From assembly GCF_030867095.1 (NCBI RefSeq), contig NC_081824.1, positions 349,282,203 to 349,346,202 on the forward strand: 64,000 bases of DNA. The letters are read 5' to 3'. The DNA is from Alligator mississippiensis (Eukaryota > Chordata > Crocodylia > Alligatoridae). The translations under genes were made by a program, and so were the position numbers. The notes under the pieces were generated by a model. It ran no database searches. It worked only from the letters and a program-made list of their open reading frames with translations, and was not told the origin of the DNA. Positions 1 through 10,153 of the stretch are shown one piece after another (positions within the stretch are counted from its first letter, which is position 1; each line of letters starts with the position of its first letter).

Positions 1-2576
1 CTGCCAGGTCCAGATCCAACCTATGAGGTTCCTGGGGACCCATGCGAATTTGACACCCCTGGTCAAACTTTTGAGTCTTACACAAAACAACCATTTTTCA
101 CTTCCATTCCATTGAACTGTAAATTACTATTTGGCTCCACTTTGGTGATAAACTAATATCCAGTAATAGATATGAAGTCTGTTTGTGAAATGCCAGTTCC
201 AAAGACTAAGGTCCTCTCTGGATTTTCAGAAATGGTATTTCTTTCTTTCTGTTGATTCAGACAGATTTTCTCCTGAGAATACTAGGTCATGACAATCAAG
301 ATGAATACACACTCATCATACAAATTAGAGATGGAAAAGACCCACTAGTTCACAGACCCTATCTCTTGCACTAGGCATTTGTTTATTAGGACCTGAGCTA
401 AAACTTCTAATTGAGTTCATGCAGTTTTTAGAACCATTTTCCAATAGTAATTTTTCACCCTAACTCCTGTTTTGAATATCTTACAAACATCCAGATCCAC
501 TCAATATCCCATGTCAGCTTTTTAACCACTATACAACTATTGCACATTAACAATAATTATCAGAGCATCTAAACAAATGAGTTTCTTCATAGATATCTCT
601 TCTACAAAGTGGAGGTACAATCAGAAAGCTTTATTTTAGTTCGGAAAAGAAAAACCCTCTGAAGACCACACATCTTCAGTATTAAGTAGGGCATGTTAAT
701 CTAATCTCACCCTGGACAGCAGGAGTTCTCCCAATGATTTTCAAATGAGCTCAGCCATTGACTTCAGTAAGTGCAAAGTTAGACCAATGCTAAGCTCTTT
801 TGAATATCCCAGACAAAGAAAGCTGGGGAAGAGGAAGCCAAGATCATTTGTAAAAGACAGGAATAAGAGAAATTTGAACCAAAAGTAATTTGTTTTTTAA
901 ATCAAGTTTTCTCACGAATGTAATTAGATTAAAAACAAAACAATGCCCCAGGCACCAGTTATATTCCAGCATTTTAAAAAAGAAACTCAGTTTAGTGTTC
1001 TTTTAAAAATATGCTTATTTTTATAAAATAGTAAGTTCTGTGTTAAAAATCTATCTGCCATAGAGTTTCCTGGAGAATCTTTGAACCATTCTTAAATCAG
1101 CTCTTTTGAGACAATAGCAATACAGTTTCATGCATACAAAATCAAATATGATTATTTTGATTAATTCAGTCCATGGTGTGCAGATAAGGATCTGTGTCTT
1201 CTCCCAGTTTAACAGACAAGAGAGAACAAAGTAGATAAGAGTTGTTGTAACTCGTTCTTTTAGTAAGTTACTACAAGGTGAGCATCGTGCACGGACAACA
1301 TTTATTTAGAATTCTGCACTGATGCCTGATCATGCACTCTTGATGCTTTTATCAGGACACACTCATAATGTCTTGAGCCATTAGGCTAAAAAGGAACAAG
1401 CAACTTTAAAATTTAAATAATTCACTTTCTTAATTAAAGCTTGTCTCCCCGTGCAATTTAATTACATCATAACTCCTTCCTGCTTGTCCACTTGTGTCTT
1501 CTATTCAAATAGAAGTAGTCTGGAAGATACAGAGAACATCAGAACGTCTAGGAGATTTGAGCAGTCAAAAGGTTAAAATCATTAAACACAGAACACTCAA
1601 TTTTGTTCTTACTTTACTCCTGCCCAAATTGTGGCTGTGTCACCAAATCACATTATGATCCCAGTGGGACAACAGATTGGAAACTGACTCCTGCCACAGC
1701 ACAAGCAAACATGTCAATTTAGAAATGCTAAAGGTATCCTAAAGACATAGGGTAATTAAGATTTTATTCTTTTCTATAATATGTCATCAGTTCAGTGTTA
1801 AATTTGCCATAAAATGAGAGCATCTTTGAGCTAAAAATCAATGTATAACTAAATTCCTAAAATTGGAGAAAAGTAGCAAGCAGGAAAAAAAATTAATTGA
1901 ATGCCTTATTACAACAAAATTCTTTCCTTGCATCCTTCACGTTGGCCTGCTCCAATGTATTGAGTTTCAAAATTAGCAATTAAAATATAAAAGTGAGAGT
2001 GTGAAATATTTTCACTGTCTCTTACCAGGCCTTTTCTGAATTTATGCCAGAAGAGCCATTAGCAGTGATTGAAGGTAAGACACTTACGATGAAATCCCCT
2101 AGAGAACAAGAAGAGAAACACCTTTTTGCCCTGGATCCATCAACTATAATGAATGATAGGTACAGTGCGTGACAGGGACTGAAATAGAAGACCGTGACAA
2201 AGACAGGCTCAGGAGTACTTCAGAATAATTCATTCAGTTGCATTTGGCAGAAGCAGGTCATAATATATTTGATGTAGATAACACTGTCAGTGGAAAATAA
2301 AATACAAAGCACTATTTATTTTGCAAGGAATATTGAGTTAATAAAATGTTTAGGTAAAATTCTCCGTTCTGTTTTTCTATTGTCTGTAAGCCCAAGAGGC
2401 AATGTAAGACAGCTCCACTAGGTTCTGCAAGGTGAAAGGACTACTCACTAATTTATTGATTACAATTATTTTCCCCATCTCTGATGCTGTGGTCAGTGCA
2501 ATACAGGTGTTATTCAGTGATGTGTATTCAGCAGATTTGCCTTCCTGTTAAAAGAACAGTTGGAAAATCCTATCAG
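1..2576. other. AT-rich intergenic sequence
   Basis: No gene is supported here. The first ~60 bases resemble a degraded interspersed repeat also seen near 53.81-53.91 kb (a phrase about a 'dropped' CAGATC-type block followed by GGGGACCC / GACACCCC). The rest is AT-rich with no long reading frame, no clear terminal inverted repeats and no tRNA-like fold that I can see. Confidence 0.5.
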
Positions 2577-2678
2577 TTTTCATAGATTTCATAGATTTCA
2601 TAGACATTAGGGCTGGAAGGGAACTCGGAAGATCATCGAGTCCAGCCCCCCGCCCAAAGGGCAGGAAGTCACCTGGGG

Positions 2679-3821
2679 TCATAGGATCCCAGCAAGATAA
2701 GCATCCAGTTTCATCTTGAAGGTGTTCAATGAAGGCACTTGAACCACCTCCGGTGGCAGGCTGTTCCAGACCTTGGGGGCTCGGACAGTAAAGAAATTCT
2801 TCCTTAAGTCCAGCCTGAAACGATCTTGTAATAGTTTGTGACCATTCGACCTCGTCATCCCTTGGGGCGCTCTGGTGAACAAACGTTCCCCCAGATACTG
2901 GTGGTCACCCCTGATAAACTTGTAGGTGGCCATCAGATCACCCCTGAGCCTGCGCTTTTCCAGGCTAAAGAGCCCCAGGGCTCTCAGCCTGTCATTGTAG
3001 GGTCTGCTTCCCTGACCTCTGATCATGCGCGTGGCTCTTCTCTGGACTCTCTCAAGTTTCTCCACATCCTTTTTGAATTGTGGAGCCCAAAACTGGACGC
3101 AGTACTCCAGCTGCGGCCTCACTAAGGCCGAGTACAGGGGGAGAATGACGTCCCGGGATTTGCTTGAGAAGCATCTATGGATGCAAGCCAGCGTTTTGGT
3201 CGCTTTACTAGCCGCAGCATCGCACTGCAGGCTTATGTTCATCTTGTGGTCAATGATGACCCCCAAGTCTCTTTCTTCCATAGTGCTAGCCAACATAGCA
3301 CTGCCGAGCCTATAAGGATGCTGCGGGTTTTTTTTCCCAAGGTGGAGAACCTTGCATTTATCGGCGTTGAACACCATCAGATTCTCGTCCGCCCACTTGC
3401 TGAGCCTGTCCAGGTCAGCCTGGATCATCTGCCTGTCTTCTGGTGTGGATGCTTTGCCCCAAAGTTTGGTGTCATTGGCGAACTTGGCCAGTCCGCTTCT
3501 GACTCCAGTGTCCACATCATTAATGAAGATGTTGAACAGTATGGGTCCAAGGACAGAGCCCTGGGGGGCCCCACTGGTCACAGGACACCACGATGAGTGA
3601 CTTCCATCAATTACTACCCTCTGGGTCCGACCCCGGAGCCAATTTTCCAGCCAGTGGATCGTGGAGGACCCAAGGCAACAATTGGCCAGTTTCTCCAAGA
3701 GACAATCATGGGACACCAGATCGAAGGCTTTTTTGAAGTCAAGATATATGACATCAATCTCATCTCCCTTGTCCAGGTGATAGGTCACTGGTCGTAGAAG
3801 GAAATGAGATTGGTCAAGCAA
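2679..3821 (-). pseudogene. CR1 ORF2 reverse transcriptase, C-terminal part
   Basis: The 380-residue frame holds the palm and thumb of a non-LTR reverse transcriptase. IDVIYLDFKKAFD (about residues 22-34) is motif A with its aspartates, GAPQGSVLGP (84-93) is motif B, and FANDTKLWG (114-122) is motif C. The usual catalytic FADD is FAND in this copy, so one of the two metal-binding aspartates is replaced by asparagine and the enzyme would be inactive. The rest matches the CR1 C-terminal region (ERDLGVIIDHKMN, VQFWAPQF). The upstream part lies in another frame (4165-3785). The first residue shown is only where the open frame begins, not a real start. This is a dead LINE gene, not a host gene. 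Confidence 0.92.
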
Positions 3822-4165
3822 GACCTACGCGCAACAAACCCGTGCTGGCTATCCCTTAAGATGTTGGCGTCGGCCAGTCCATTAAGGATGGCCTCTTTAA
3901 TAAACTTTTCTAAGATCTTCCCCGGGATAGAAGTCAGGCTGATGGGCCTATAGTTAGCCGGATCCACTTTCCTCCCTTTCTTGAAGATAGGCACCACATT
4001 GGCCTTCTTCCAGTCTTCGGGCACTACACCAGAGCACCCAGAGTTTTCAAAGATCCGTGCTAGAGGCTGGGCTATGATGCTTGCCAGCTCCTTGAGTACC
4101 CTGGGGTGAAGATTGTCATGGCCGGCTGACTTGAAGGTATCCAGCTTCTCAAGATGTTCCTTCAC
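3785..4165 (-). pseudogene. CR1 ORF2 reverse transcriptase, N-terminal RT part
   Basis: This 126-residue frame carries the start of the CR1 RT domain: PEDWKKANVVPIFKKG (about 48-63), NYRPISLTSIPGKILEK (70-86) and a GFVARRSCLTNL-type motif (109-120). It overlaps the next frame by 37 bases, which places a frameshift near 3800. No endonuclease domain is present upstream, because the copy is 5' truncated at about 4183. It is the same insertion as the frame at 2679-3821. Confidence 0.9.
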
Positions 4166-5635
4166 AAAGTCAGCATTAATGGAGGGCAGGGGATCGCAGA
4201 CAGGGGGGACAAGGCTGAACTCCTCAATGAGTTCTTTGCCTCAGTGTTCCTAAGTGAGGGGCACGACAAGTCTCTCACTGGGGTTGTAGAGAGGCAGCAG
4301 CAAGGCGCCAGACTCCCATGTGTAGATCCTGAGGTGGTGCAGAGTCACTTGGAAGAACTGGATGCCTTTAAGTCGGCAGGCCCGGATGAGCTCCATCCGA
4401 GGGTGCTGAAGGCACTGGCCGACATCATTGCAGAGCCACTGGCGGGAATATTCGAACGCTCATGGAGCACGGGCCAAGTCCCAGAGGACTGGAAAAGGGC
4501 TAACGTGGTCCCCATTTTCAAAAAGGGAAGGAAGGAGGACCCGGGCAACTATAGGCCAGTCAGTCTCACCTCCATCCTTGGTAAAGTCTTTGAAAAAATT
4601 ATCAAGGCTCACATTTGTGAGAGCCCAGCAGGGCAAATTATGCTGAGGGGAAACCAGCACGGGTTTGTGGCGGGCAGATCGTGCCTGACCAATCTAGTCT
4701 CTTTCTATGACCAGGTTACGAAACGCCTGGACACAGGAGGAGGGGTGGATGTCGTATACTTAGACTTCAGGAAGGCCTTCGATACGGTATCCCACCCCAT
4801 ACTGGTGAACAAGTTAAGAGGCTGTGATGTGGATGACTACACAGTCTGGTGGGTGGCGAATTGGCTAGAGGGTTGCACCCAGAGAGTCGTGGTGGATGGG
4901 TCGGTCTCAACCTGGAAGGGTGTGGGCAGTGGGGTCCCGCAGGGCTCGGTCCTTGGACCGATACTCTTTAATGTCTTCATCAGTGACTTGGACGAGGGAG
5001 TCAAATGTACTCTGTCCAAGTTTGCAGATGACACAAAGCTATGGGGAGAAGTGGACACGCCGGAGGGCAGGGAACAGCTGCAGGCAGACCTGGATAGGTT
5101 GGACAAGTGGGCAGAAAACAACAGGATGCAGTTCAAGAAGGAGAAATGCAAAGTGCTGCACCTAGGGAAGAAAAATGTCCAGCACACCTACAGCCTAGGG
5201 AATGACCTGCTGGGTGGCACAGAGGTGGAAAGGGATCTTGGAGTCCTAGTGGACTCCAAGATGAACATGAGCCGGCAGTGTGACGAAGCCATCAGAAAAG
5301 CCAATGGCACTTTATCGTGCATCAGCAGACGCATGATGAATAGGTCCAGGGAGCTGATACTTCCCCTCTGCGTGCAATTCTGGGCGCCACACTTCAAGAA
5401 GGATGCGGATAACCTGGAGAGGGTACAGGGAAGGGCAACTCGTATGGTCAAGGGCCTGCAGACCAAGCCCTACGAGGAGAGACTAAAGAAACTGGACCTT
5501 TTCAGCCTCCGCAAGAGAAGGTTGAGAGGCGACCTTGTGGCTGCCTATAAGTTCATCACGGGGGCACAGAAGGGAATTGGTATTTATTCACCAAGGTGCC
5601 CCTGGGGGTTACAAGAAACAATGGCCACAAGCTAG
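4154..5635 (+). pseudogene. CR1 ORF2 reverse transcriptase (493 residues)
   Basis: A long open frame of CR1 reverse transcriptase. RANVVPIFKKG and NYRPVSLTSILGKVFEKI come first, then GFVAGRSCLTNLVSFYD. Motif A (VDVVYLDFRKAFDTVSH) starts near residue 198, motif B (GVPQGSVLGP) near 260, and the catalytic FADD is intact at 290-293. The first ~10 residues come from the neighbouring minus-strand CR1 and are not native. Compared with the copy at 13.4 kb, an in-frame deletion removes about 11 residues ([11 protein letters not shown]) before CVQFWAPHF. The frame then shifts near 5590, and the C-terminal 60 residues continue in the frame 5596-5787. The endonuclease is missing, so the copy is not active. 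Confidence 0.92.
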
Positions 5636-5877
5636 CAGAGAGCAGATTTAGATTGGACATTAGGAAGAACTTCTTCACAGTTCGAGTGGCCAAGGTCTGG
5701 AACGGGCTCCCAAGGGAGGTGGTGCTCTCCCCTACCCTGGGGGTCTTCAAGAGGAGGTTAGATGAGTATCTAGCTGGGGTCATCTAGACCCAGCACTCTT
5801 TCCTGCTTATGCAGGGGGTCGGACTCGATGATCTATTGAGGTCCCTTCCGACCCTAACATCTATGAATCTATGAATC
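4184..5877 (+). mobile_element. CR1 LINE, 5'-truncated, young-looking
   Basis: A plus-strand CR1 3' portion that ends with the tail TCTATGAATCTATGAATC at about 5877. It keeps 1.7 kb: the start of the RT, the palm, the thumb and the short 3' UTR. It is close in sequence to the copies at 13457-14490 and 35330-36500, which suggests one recently active subfamily. It lies head to head with the CR1 at 2577-4183. Both contain the same RT region in opposite orientation but differ in subfamily, so they are two separate insertions and not one twin-primed copy. Confidence 0.93.
5596..5787 (+). pseudogene. CR1 ORF2 C-terminal end
   Basis: These 63 residues are the natural C-terminus of the CR1 ORF2, matching the end of the copy at 13363-14394 (RLDIRKNFFTVRVAKVWN, then RRLDEYLAGVI and stop). 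It lies in a different frame from the 493-residue part just upstream, which shows one frameshift near 5590. About 90 bases of 3' UTR and the tail repeat follow. Confidence 0.88.
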
Positions 5878-6097
5878 ACCCTCACCCGGACTTCCCGGCC
5901 CTGTAGCGGGCATGGGCATCCCATGGGGCTGATGAAAGACTGACGCAAAGTACCTATTTAATAGGTTGGCTTTTTTCTGGGCGTCAGTTGTCAGTTGCCC
6001 CATCTGGTTCAGCAGGGGTCCAACGTTTCTTGAGAATAGATTAGATGTAAGACAAAGACAAGGGGCCAGAACCTAAAAAGAGGATTTAGGCATTGAG
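5878..6097. other. Unassigned spacer after CR1
   Basis: Short region between the CR1 tail and a MITE-like palindrome. No gene or repeat was recognised. Confidence 0.4.
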
Positions 6098-6290
6098 GGC
6101 ACCTATACACATGCCGGACATCTACTGTTACATGTATTCAAATGAGCTTTAGTTAAAGGGCCCCTGCCACCATTTTGAAGCATGGGATGCTGAATGCATG
6201 TGATGTTGCTGGTGCTTTAATTAGAGCAGCTCTTAGAGCCACTCTAATTAAAGCAACCCCCTCCACCCCAGAGTTGATGTAGACACCTGA
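6098..6290. mobile_element. MITE-like element with GTGTAGA-type ends (tentative)
   Basis: The left end (GGGCACCTATACACATG) and right end (TTGATGTAGACACCT) are imperfect inverted repeats. They resemble the ends of other elements in this window (22.2, 26.7, 28.0 and 53.8 kb), which share a GTGTAGA-like core. An inner palindrome (CTTTAATTAGAGCAGCTC / GAGCCACTCTAATTAAAG) supports a hairpin-rich non-autonomous DNA transposon. No target duplication was found, so the limits are approximate. Confidence 0.45.
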
Positions 6291-6502
6291 AGTTCTGCTT
6301 CTGCGCATGCCTAGAAGCATGTCAGGTTTGACAGGGCCAAGCAGCTTGCTATCTCCTTCATGCCTAAGCCTAACTGGAATCCAGAAACCTTCCCCTGTCA
6401 CCTCTAAGGGGTTAGATCAAGTAGGCAATATCTGAAAATGTATACTACAATCCCACTGGAGTGAACTTCACAGAAAATGCATTGGCAGCCACCATCTGCT
6501 GT

Positions 6503-6527
6503 CGTGGTGGTGGTGGTGGTGGTGGTA
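6503..6527 (+). repeat. (GTG)n microsatellite
   Basis: A run of about eight GTG triplets, nearly perfect. No coding context. Confidence 0.9.
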
Positions 6528-6600
6528 GAGTCCACCTTTTATCCCATAGCTCAGTAGTTAAAGCACTTCTCCCAAGGCACAAAAGGATTTAAGACACTTA

Positions 6601-6700
6601 GCATCTGATGAAGTGAGCTGTGGCTCACAAAAGGTAATGCATCTCTGATTCAGTTAGCCAGTTAATCTATAAAGGGCGCTTCTACTTTGTCTTCTGCCTA
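6601..6700 (+). repeat. Interspersed repeat, 'CTGATGAAG' family
   Basis: It contains CTGATGAAGTGAGCTGTGG, a hairpin-forming GAGCTGTGGCTC and CAGTTAGCCAGTTAATCTAT. The order matches the copies near 18.1, 18.6 and 19.6 kb (CTGACGAAGGG..., a short GAAAGCTTGC stretch, a CAACTATTTGGGTTGGTCTAAT stretch, then a TAAAAGATATC tail). I know this arrangement as a very common reptile interspersed repeat but cannot name its class with certainty. Confidence 0.5.
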
Positions 6701-7423
6701 ACTTCAAACTGTCATGGCTAATTACCTCTCTCTCCTTTTAGTGTTTCTTTATTGCCAAATTTTAAACAGGTTGCTTCTCAGCATATTGACTAAAGGTGGC
6801 TCCTTGCTCCGCGTGCTGGCTGTTGTGCATCCTTTACTGTGGCATCTAACCCTCTCCATGCATTGTAAAAGCTCGCAAAGGCACTTCACTTGGAGTTCTG
6901 ATTTTCACTACGGAAGCTAAGCACCTACAACCTTTTCTGTATCCCACCTCAAGTATCTACCAGAAAGCGGAACACAGATATGTGCAATTCCTTTCTTCAG
7001 CACCGTACCATGTCATTTGGGGTAATTTGCAATCTCTTTGCCTTGTTCTGAGCAATGGGGTTCAGTTAGGGTATAAATGATGATGAATTATAATAGCTAT
7101 TCTGTTAATATGGTTAGAGTGTTCAGACTCTATTTATAAGCTTAAGGTGCTAAATCTGAAAGAATAGAATTTTCTGAATATGAAATTGAGCAAATTTCGA
7201 CTTCACAAAAGCATTTTGAAAAGAGTACCCAAGGCTTGTAAATTTGCTTGACATATGGTATGCAAAGATCACAGCAAGTGAATAAATAGCCACCTAGAAA
7301 ATGATTCTCAAGTTATTTGATGTAGCTATTTGAGCTTCAAACAAGCAACCAAAGCATGTCAGTAGATTCTACTGAGTACAACAAGACTCTTCAGTGTTGA
7401 ATGTATACATTAGTGATTATATG

Positions 7424-7545
7424 CATCCTTTCTACAACAAACATGTTCATAACTGACTCCAGTAAATGTACACACCTTGCACCCTTTCTACAACAAACAT
7501 GTTCATGACTGATTCCCAGTAAATGTACATACCTTGTCAAATCAT
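7424..7545 (+). repeat. Two-copy tandem duplication, ~62 bp unit
   Basis: The block from CCTTTCTACAACAAACATG through CAGTAAATGTACACACCTTG occurs twice in a row with only a few differences. A local tandem duplication is the simplest reading. No gene is involved. Confidence 0.85.
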
Positions 7546-8009
7546 AGAGTGCAACTTCTGGCTTTGTAAGTCAGTGAACACTAATTGCAACATCCATTGG
7601 CAGATCTAGGATTTTGAACAGGGGAAAGTAGGTGGTATGGTGCATCATCACATGTAATACAACACATATTTTTCTCCAATTAAAGAGAAAATAAAAGTTT
7701 TATTAATATGCTAAGGGCCCAGATCTATATTATTCAGTTTTTGACCAAAGCAAAAACAAATATAACTTTATTGGAATGTGTACTAGTTCGCTAGCTTATA
7801 TATCAAGTTTAAAAAATGTAAGAAACTAGGCAACAATAATCTAAAGTTATTATTGTATTAGTCCTGTAGTCTAAAGGCCGAAGAGCTTCAAGGTTATGAG
7901 CCTGAATGGGCATACAAGTTGTAGTGATCACTGGATTCAATGAATACATTCATATAATAGATGAGAAGAGCTAACAATAATAAACTTATTGTGGGGCAGT
8001 ACACAACTT

Positions 8010-8135
8010 ATGCAGACCCTTGGTCTATCTCTAGCTAACTGGCTATTCCCTAATGGAGGGTCTATCTTCCAGTTCCCAAGTCTTCTACATTAGGGAGTCT
8101 CTCTAAATTATAACTTTTATCACTATATCTGCCCT
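8010..8135 (+). repeat. Repeat copy paired with 10468-10590
   Basis: About 120 bases here (from AGACCCTTGGTCTATC to TAACTTTTATCACTA) match 10468-10590 in order and orientation (AGACCCATGGTCTCTG to TAACTTTTATCATTA). The second copy lies just upstream of a Ty3/Gypsy-like gag fossil read on the minus strand, so this may be LTR or leader sequence from the same family. That link is inference. Confidence 0.5.
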
Positions 8136-8214
8136 CTTAACAATAATTACAAAAATAATTGAACATAAAAATCAATTAACATCCATCTACAAAGGAGAGG
8201 TTTACTATGGCCAC

Positions 8215-9392
8215 TTGTACACATGATGGGGGTTTAGTCCCCTAAATTGAAATGATGGGTTTTTAATTGCAATGATTAAAAAGCTACCGCTTCAATTTAG
8301 GGGCTTTTGTCACCATTACAGTGAGGGGCCTGATCCTTTTTTTTTTCCCCCCTGTGGAAACTGCCCGCCTCTCCTGCAGACGGGGGGCAAGCTGCCAACA
8401 GGCTGAGCAGCCCTATTGGGGACCCTGGTCCTTCCCTCTGTGGCAGCAGTATCCCTGGGCCACGCAGGCGGGGTGCTAGTTGCACAGGTGCTGCCCCAGC
8501 TTGCACGCAGCACCCTCTGGATTCAACTATTCCCCAAGCCCACACAGGGAACTCCTGGCAGGCTTCCAGCAAGTGGGCTTGGGGAAGAGTTGAATTCAGC
8601 GCATGCTGCCTGCCAGCTGGGGCAGCACCCATGCAGATCACATCCCACTCATGCAGCCCCGGGGGGTACCACCACTTTAGAGGGAAGGACTGGGCCCCCC
8701 TGCAGCTCAGGGGCTGCATGGTCCAGTGGCAGTTTGCATAGGCAGGCTCCACTGAGGGGAAAAAAAAAAGTTGTGAGGGGCCTGATCCTCTCTTTTTTCT
8801 GCAGAGTCTGCCCACCACTCTTGTGGCCCAGGGGCAAGCTGCCAGTAGACCCTGAGCTGGAGGGTGCCTCAGACCTTCCGTCTATGGAGGTGTTGCCCCC
8901 TGGGACCACATGGGAGGGTGGCTAGTGGGTGGGTGCTGCCCCTGCTCGCAGACAGCACCCAGCCCAATCCAAGTGTTGCCTGAGCCTGAGCTGGGGCAGC
9001 ACCTGCCTGCTAGCCTCCCACCCGGGCAGCCCCAGGGGGCGCCACCACTGTAGAAGGAAGAACTGGGGCCCTCTGCAGCTCAGGGGCCACTTGGCCCACC
9101 AGCAGCTCACCCCCTGGCTGTGGGAGACACAGGCAGGCTCCGGGGGGGGGGGAAGGATTGGGCCCTTCACTGTTTTTGCTTTCAGCCCACCTCCCACGGT
9201 GGGGGAGGGCAAGATGTCAAAGGCTGCAACGTTATAAATAGTTATGTTGTAAACTAAACTGAATGAGGATGTGGTTTAGTTTGCAAAGTAGCAAACTCAT
9301 TTAAATTGTAGAAAAACCCCCACACATGTACAGCATGATGCAATTAAACTGAAAAAATGGCCAATTTTCATCACGTGTACAAGCACCCTATC
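8215..9392. mobile_element. Long GC-rich non-autonomous DNA transposon (tentative)
   Basis: The left edge (CACTTGTACACATGATG) and the complement of the right edge (TGCTTGTACACGTGATG) are inverted repeats. Inside are three related GC-rich blocks, each starting with a GGGGCCTGATCC / GGATTGGGCCC type phrase and a poly-T or TTTTCTGCAG-like stretch. The overlapping frames of 65-173 codons here are all GC-rich and in several frames at once, so I do not call any of them genes. No clean target duplication was seen, and the ends could be off by some tens of bases. Confidence 0.5.
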
Positions 9393-9499
9393 ACTTCACT
9401 CTGGAATTAAACTTTACCACTCACTTTCCTATTCTCCCTTCTCTGCACCCTTTTTAACAAGTCTCTGTGAGTCTTTCAGGAGGTTTCAATTTCTTCTCA

Positions 9500-9850
9500 C
9501 GCTGATTAAATATCAGATCCAGTCTCTCCTTTGTTTTTGGAGGGAAGCTTTTCCTGCAAGTCTTAATCGACTTTGTACTAAGTCTTTGTAATAGGATCTG
9601 ACTGACTTGCACTTTGGCAGCTGTGCTTCTATAAAATTCATTAGATTGCTAAGGCTGATTTCTTCTTTCTGCATGATAGTATTTGCATTTGTGCCCAGAA
9701 ATACATTTCTTCCCATAAAGACATGGTTGCTTCTTGTGTTCTGGAGCAATTGGCTTCTTCCTAAGAAGATTGGCCAGATTTGGGTTTTGACAGCCAACAG
9801 AATGATTATAAGGCATGAATGTTTGGTCTTGGTACTGCAAGCATACATTT
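9500..9850 (-). pseudogene. ZC3H12 (Regnase) family CCCH zinc-finger fragment, decayed
   Basis: Frame 9840-9649 on the minus strand encodes a stretch very like the end of the ZC3H12 RNase region followed by its CCCH zinc finger. TFMPYNHSVG corresponds to the family's KFMPPDDPLG. LANLLRKKPIAPEHKKQPC corresponds to the family's DNFLRKKP...EHRKQPC. CLYGKKCISGHKCKYYHAER gives the C-x5-C-x5-C-x3-H spacing expected for this family. In functional members the finger sits after the PIN-like endonuclease that cuts inflammatory mRNAs. Here the frame is closed about 15 bases upstream of its first ATG and again right after the finger, and the RNase body was not found in frame. It is therefore best read as a pseudogene piece (processed copy or relic), not a live exon. 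The family member of origin cannot be told. A real exon in a degraded gene is less likely but possible. Confidence 0.7.
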
Positions 9851-9941
9851 AACTAGATTTAGTTTTTCACAAGCCTCCAGCCTCCAAATTGGTGTCACCT
9901 CCTTAGGTATCACAGTGAATGGGAGTTTATATACTTTACCG

Positions 9942-10084
9942 TATCTACTCGAATCTAAGTTGACCCTGGATTTAAGATGACACCCCTGCCCCCAATAATT
10001 AGATTCTATATATGGGAAAATGTATTAATTTGTTAATAATTTTCCAGGTACAGAATCTAATTATTGGACAGGTATCTTAAATAC
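9942..10084. mobile_element. DNA-transposon end with internal hairpin (tentative)
   Basis: It begins with ACCGTATCTACTCGAATCT, a terminal sequence type also seen in complement near 47.72-47.75 kb (ACCATATTTACTCAAATTT). It holds a near-perfect stem: CCAATAATTAGATTCT at 9993 pairs with AGAATCTAATTATTGG ending at 10067, around a loop that contains TTAATTTGTTAATAA. The right edge is not defined. Both this and the 47.7 kb copy are probably non-autonomous. Confidence 0.45.
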
Positions 10085-10153
10085 AACAGGGAAAGCAGTG
10101 GGTTGGGGGTCAGATGGCTGAGGGGGCCAGGTGGTCTTTTTGCCCTCTGCCCC

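Larger units (their letters stand above)
2577..4183 (-). mobile_element. CR1 LINE, 5'-truncated, older subfamily
   Basis: On the minus strand this is the 3' part of a CR1 LINE. The element's 3' end lies at the left, where CATAGATTT is repeated next to a conserved stretch that includes CTGGAAGGGAACTCGGAAGATC in complement. Two overlapping frames (4165-3785 and 3821-2679) cover the reverse transcriptase, so one frameshift is present. It differs clearly in protein sequence from the other CR1 copies here (for example GAPQGS where they have GVPQGS), so it is another, older subfamily. Its 5' edge abuts the 5' edge of a plus-strand CR1 near 4183. The exact join is uncertain by about 10 bases. Confidence 0.93.

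Noticed and set aside
2577-5877. One twin-primed CR1 instead of two insertions
   Set aside because: Both halves contain the same RT region and belong to different subfamilies, unlike the case at 35.3 kb where the halves are complementary.
8297-9237. Overlapping frames of 65-173 codons on both strands
   Set aside because: They overlap in several frames and strands within a GC-rich repeated block bounded by inverted ends. No protein family was recognised and composition explains their length.
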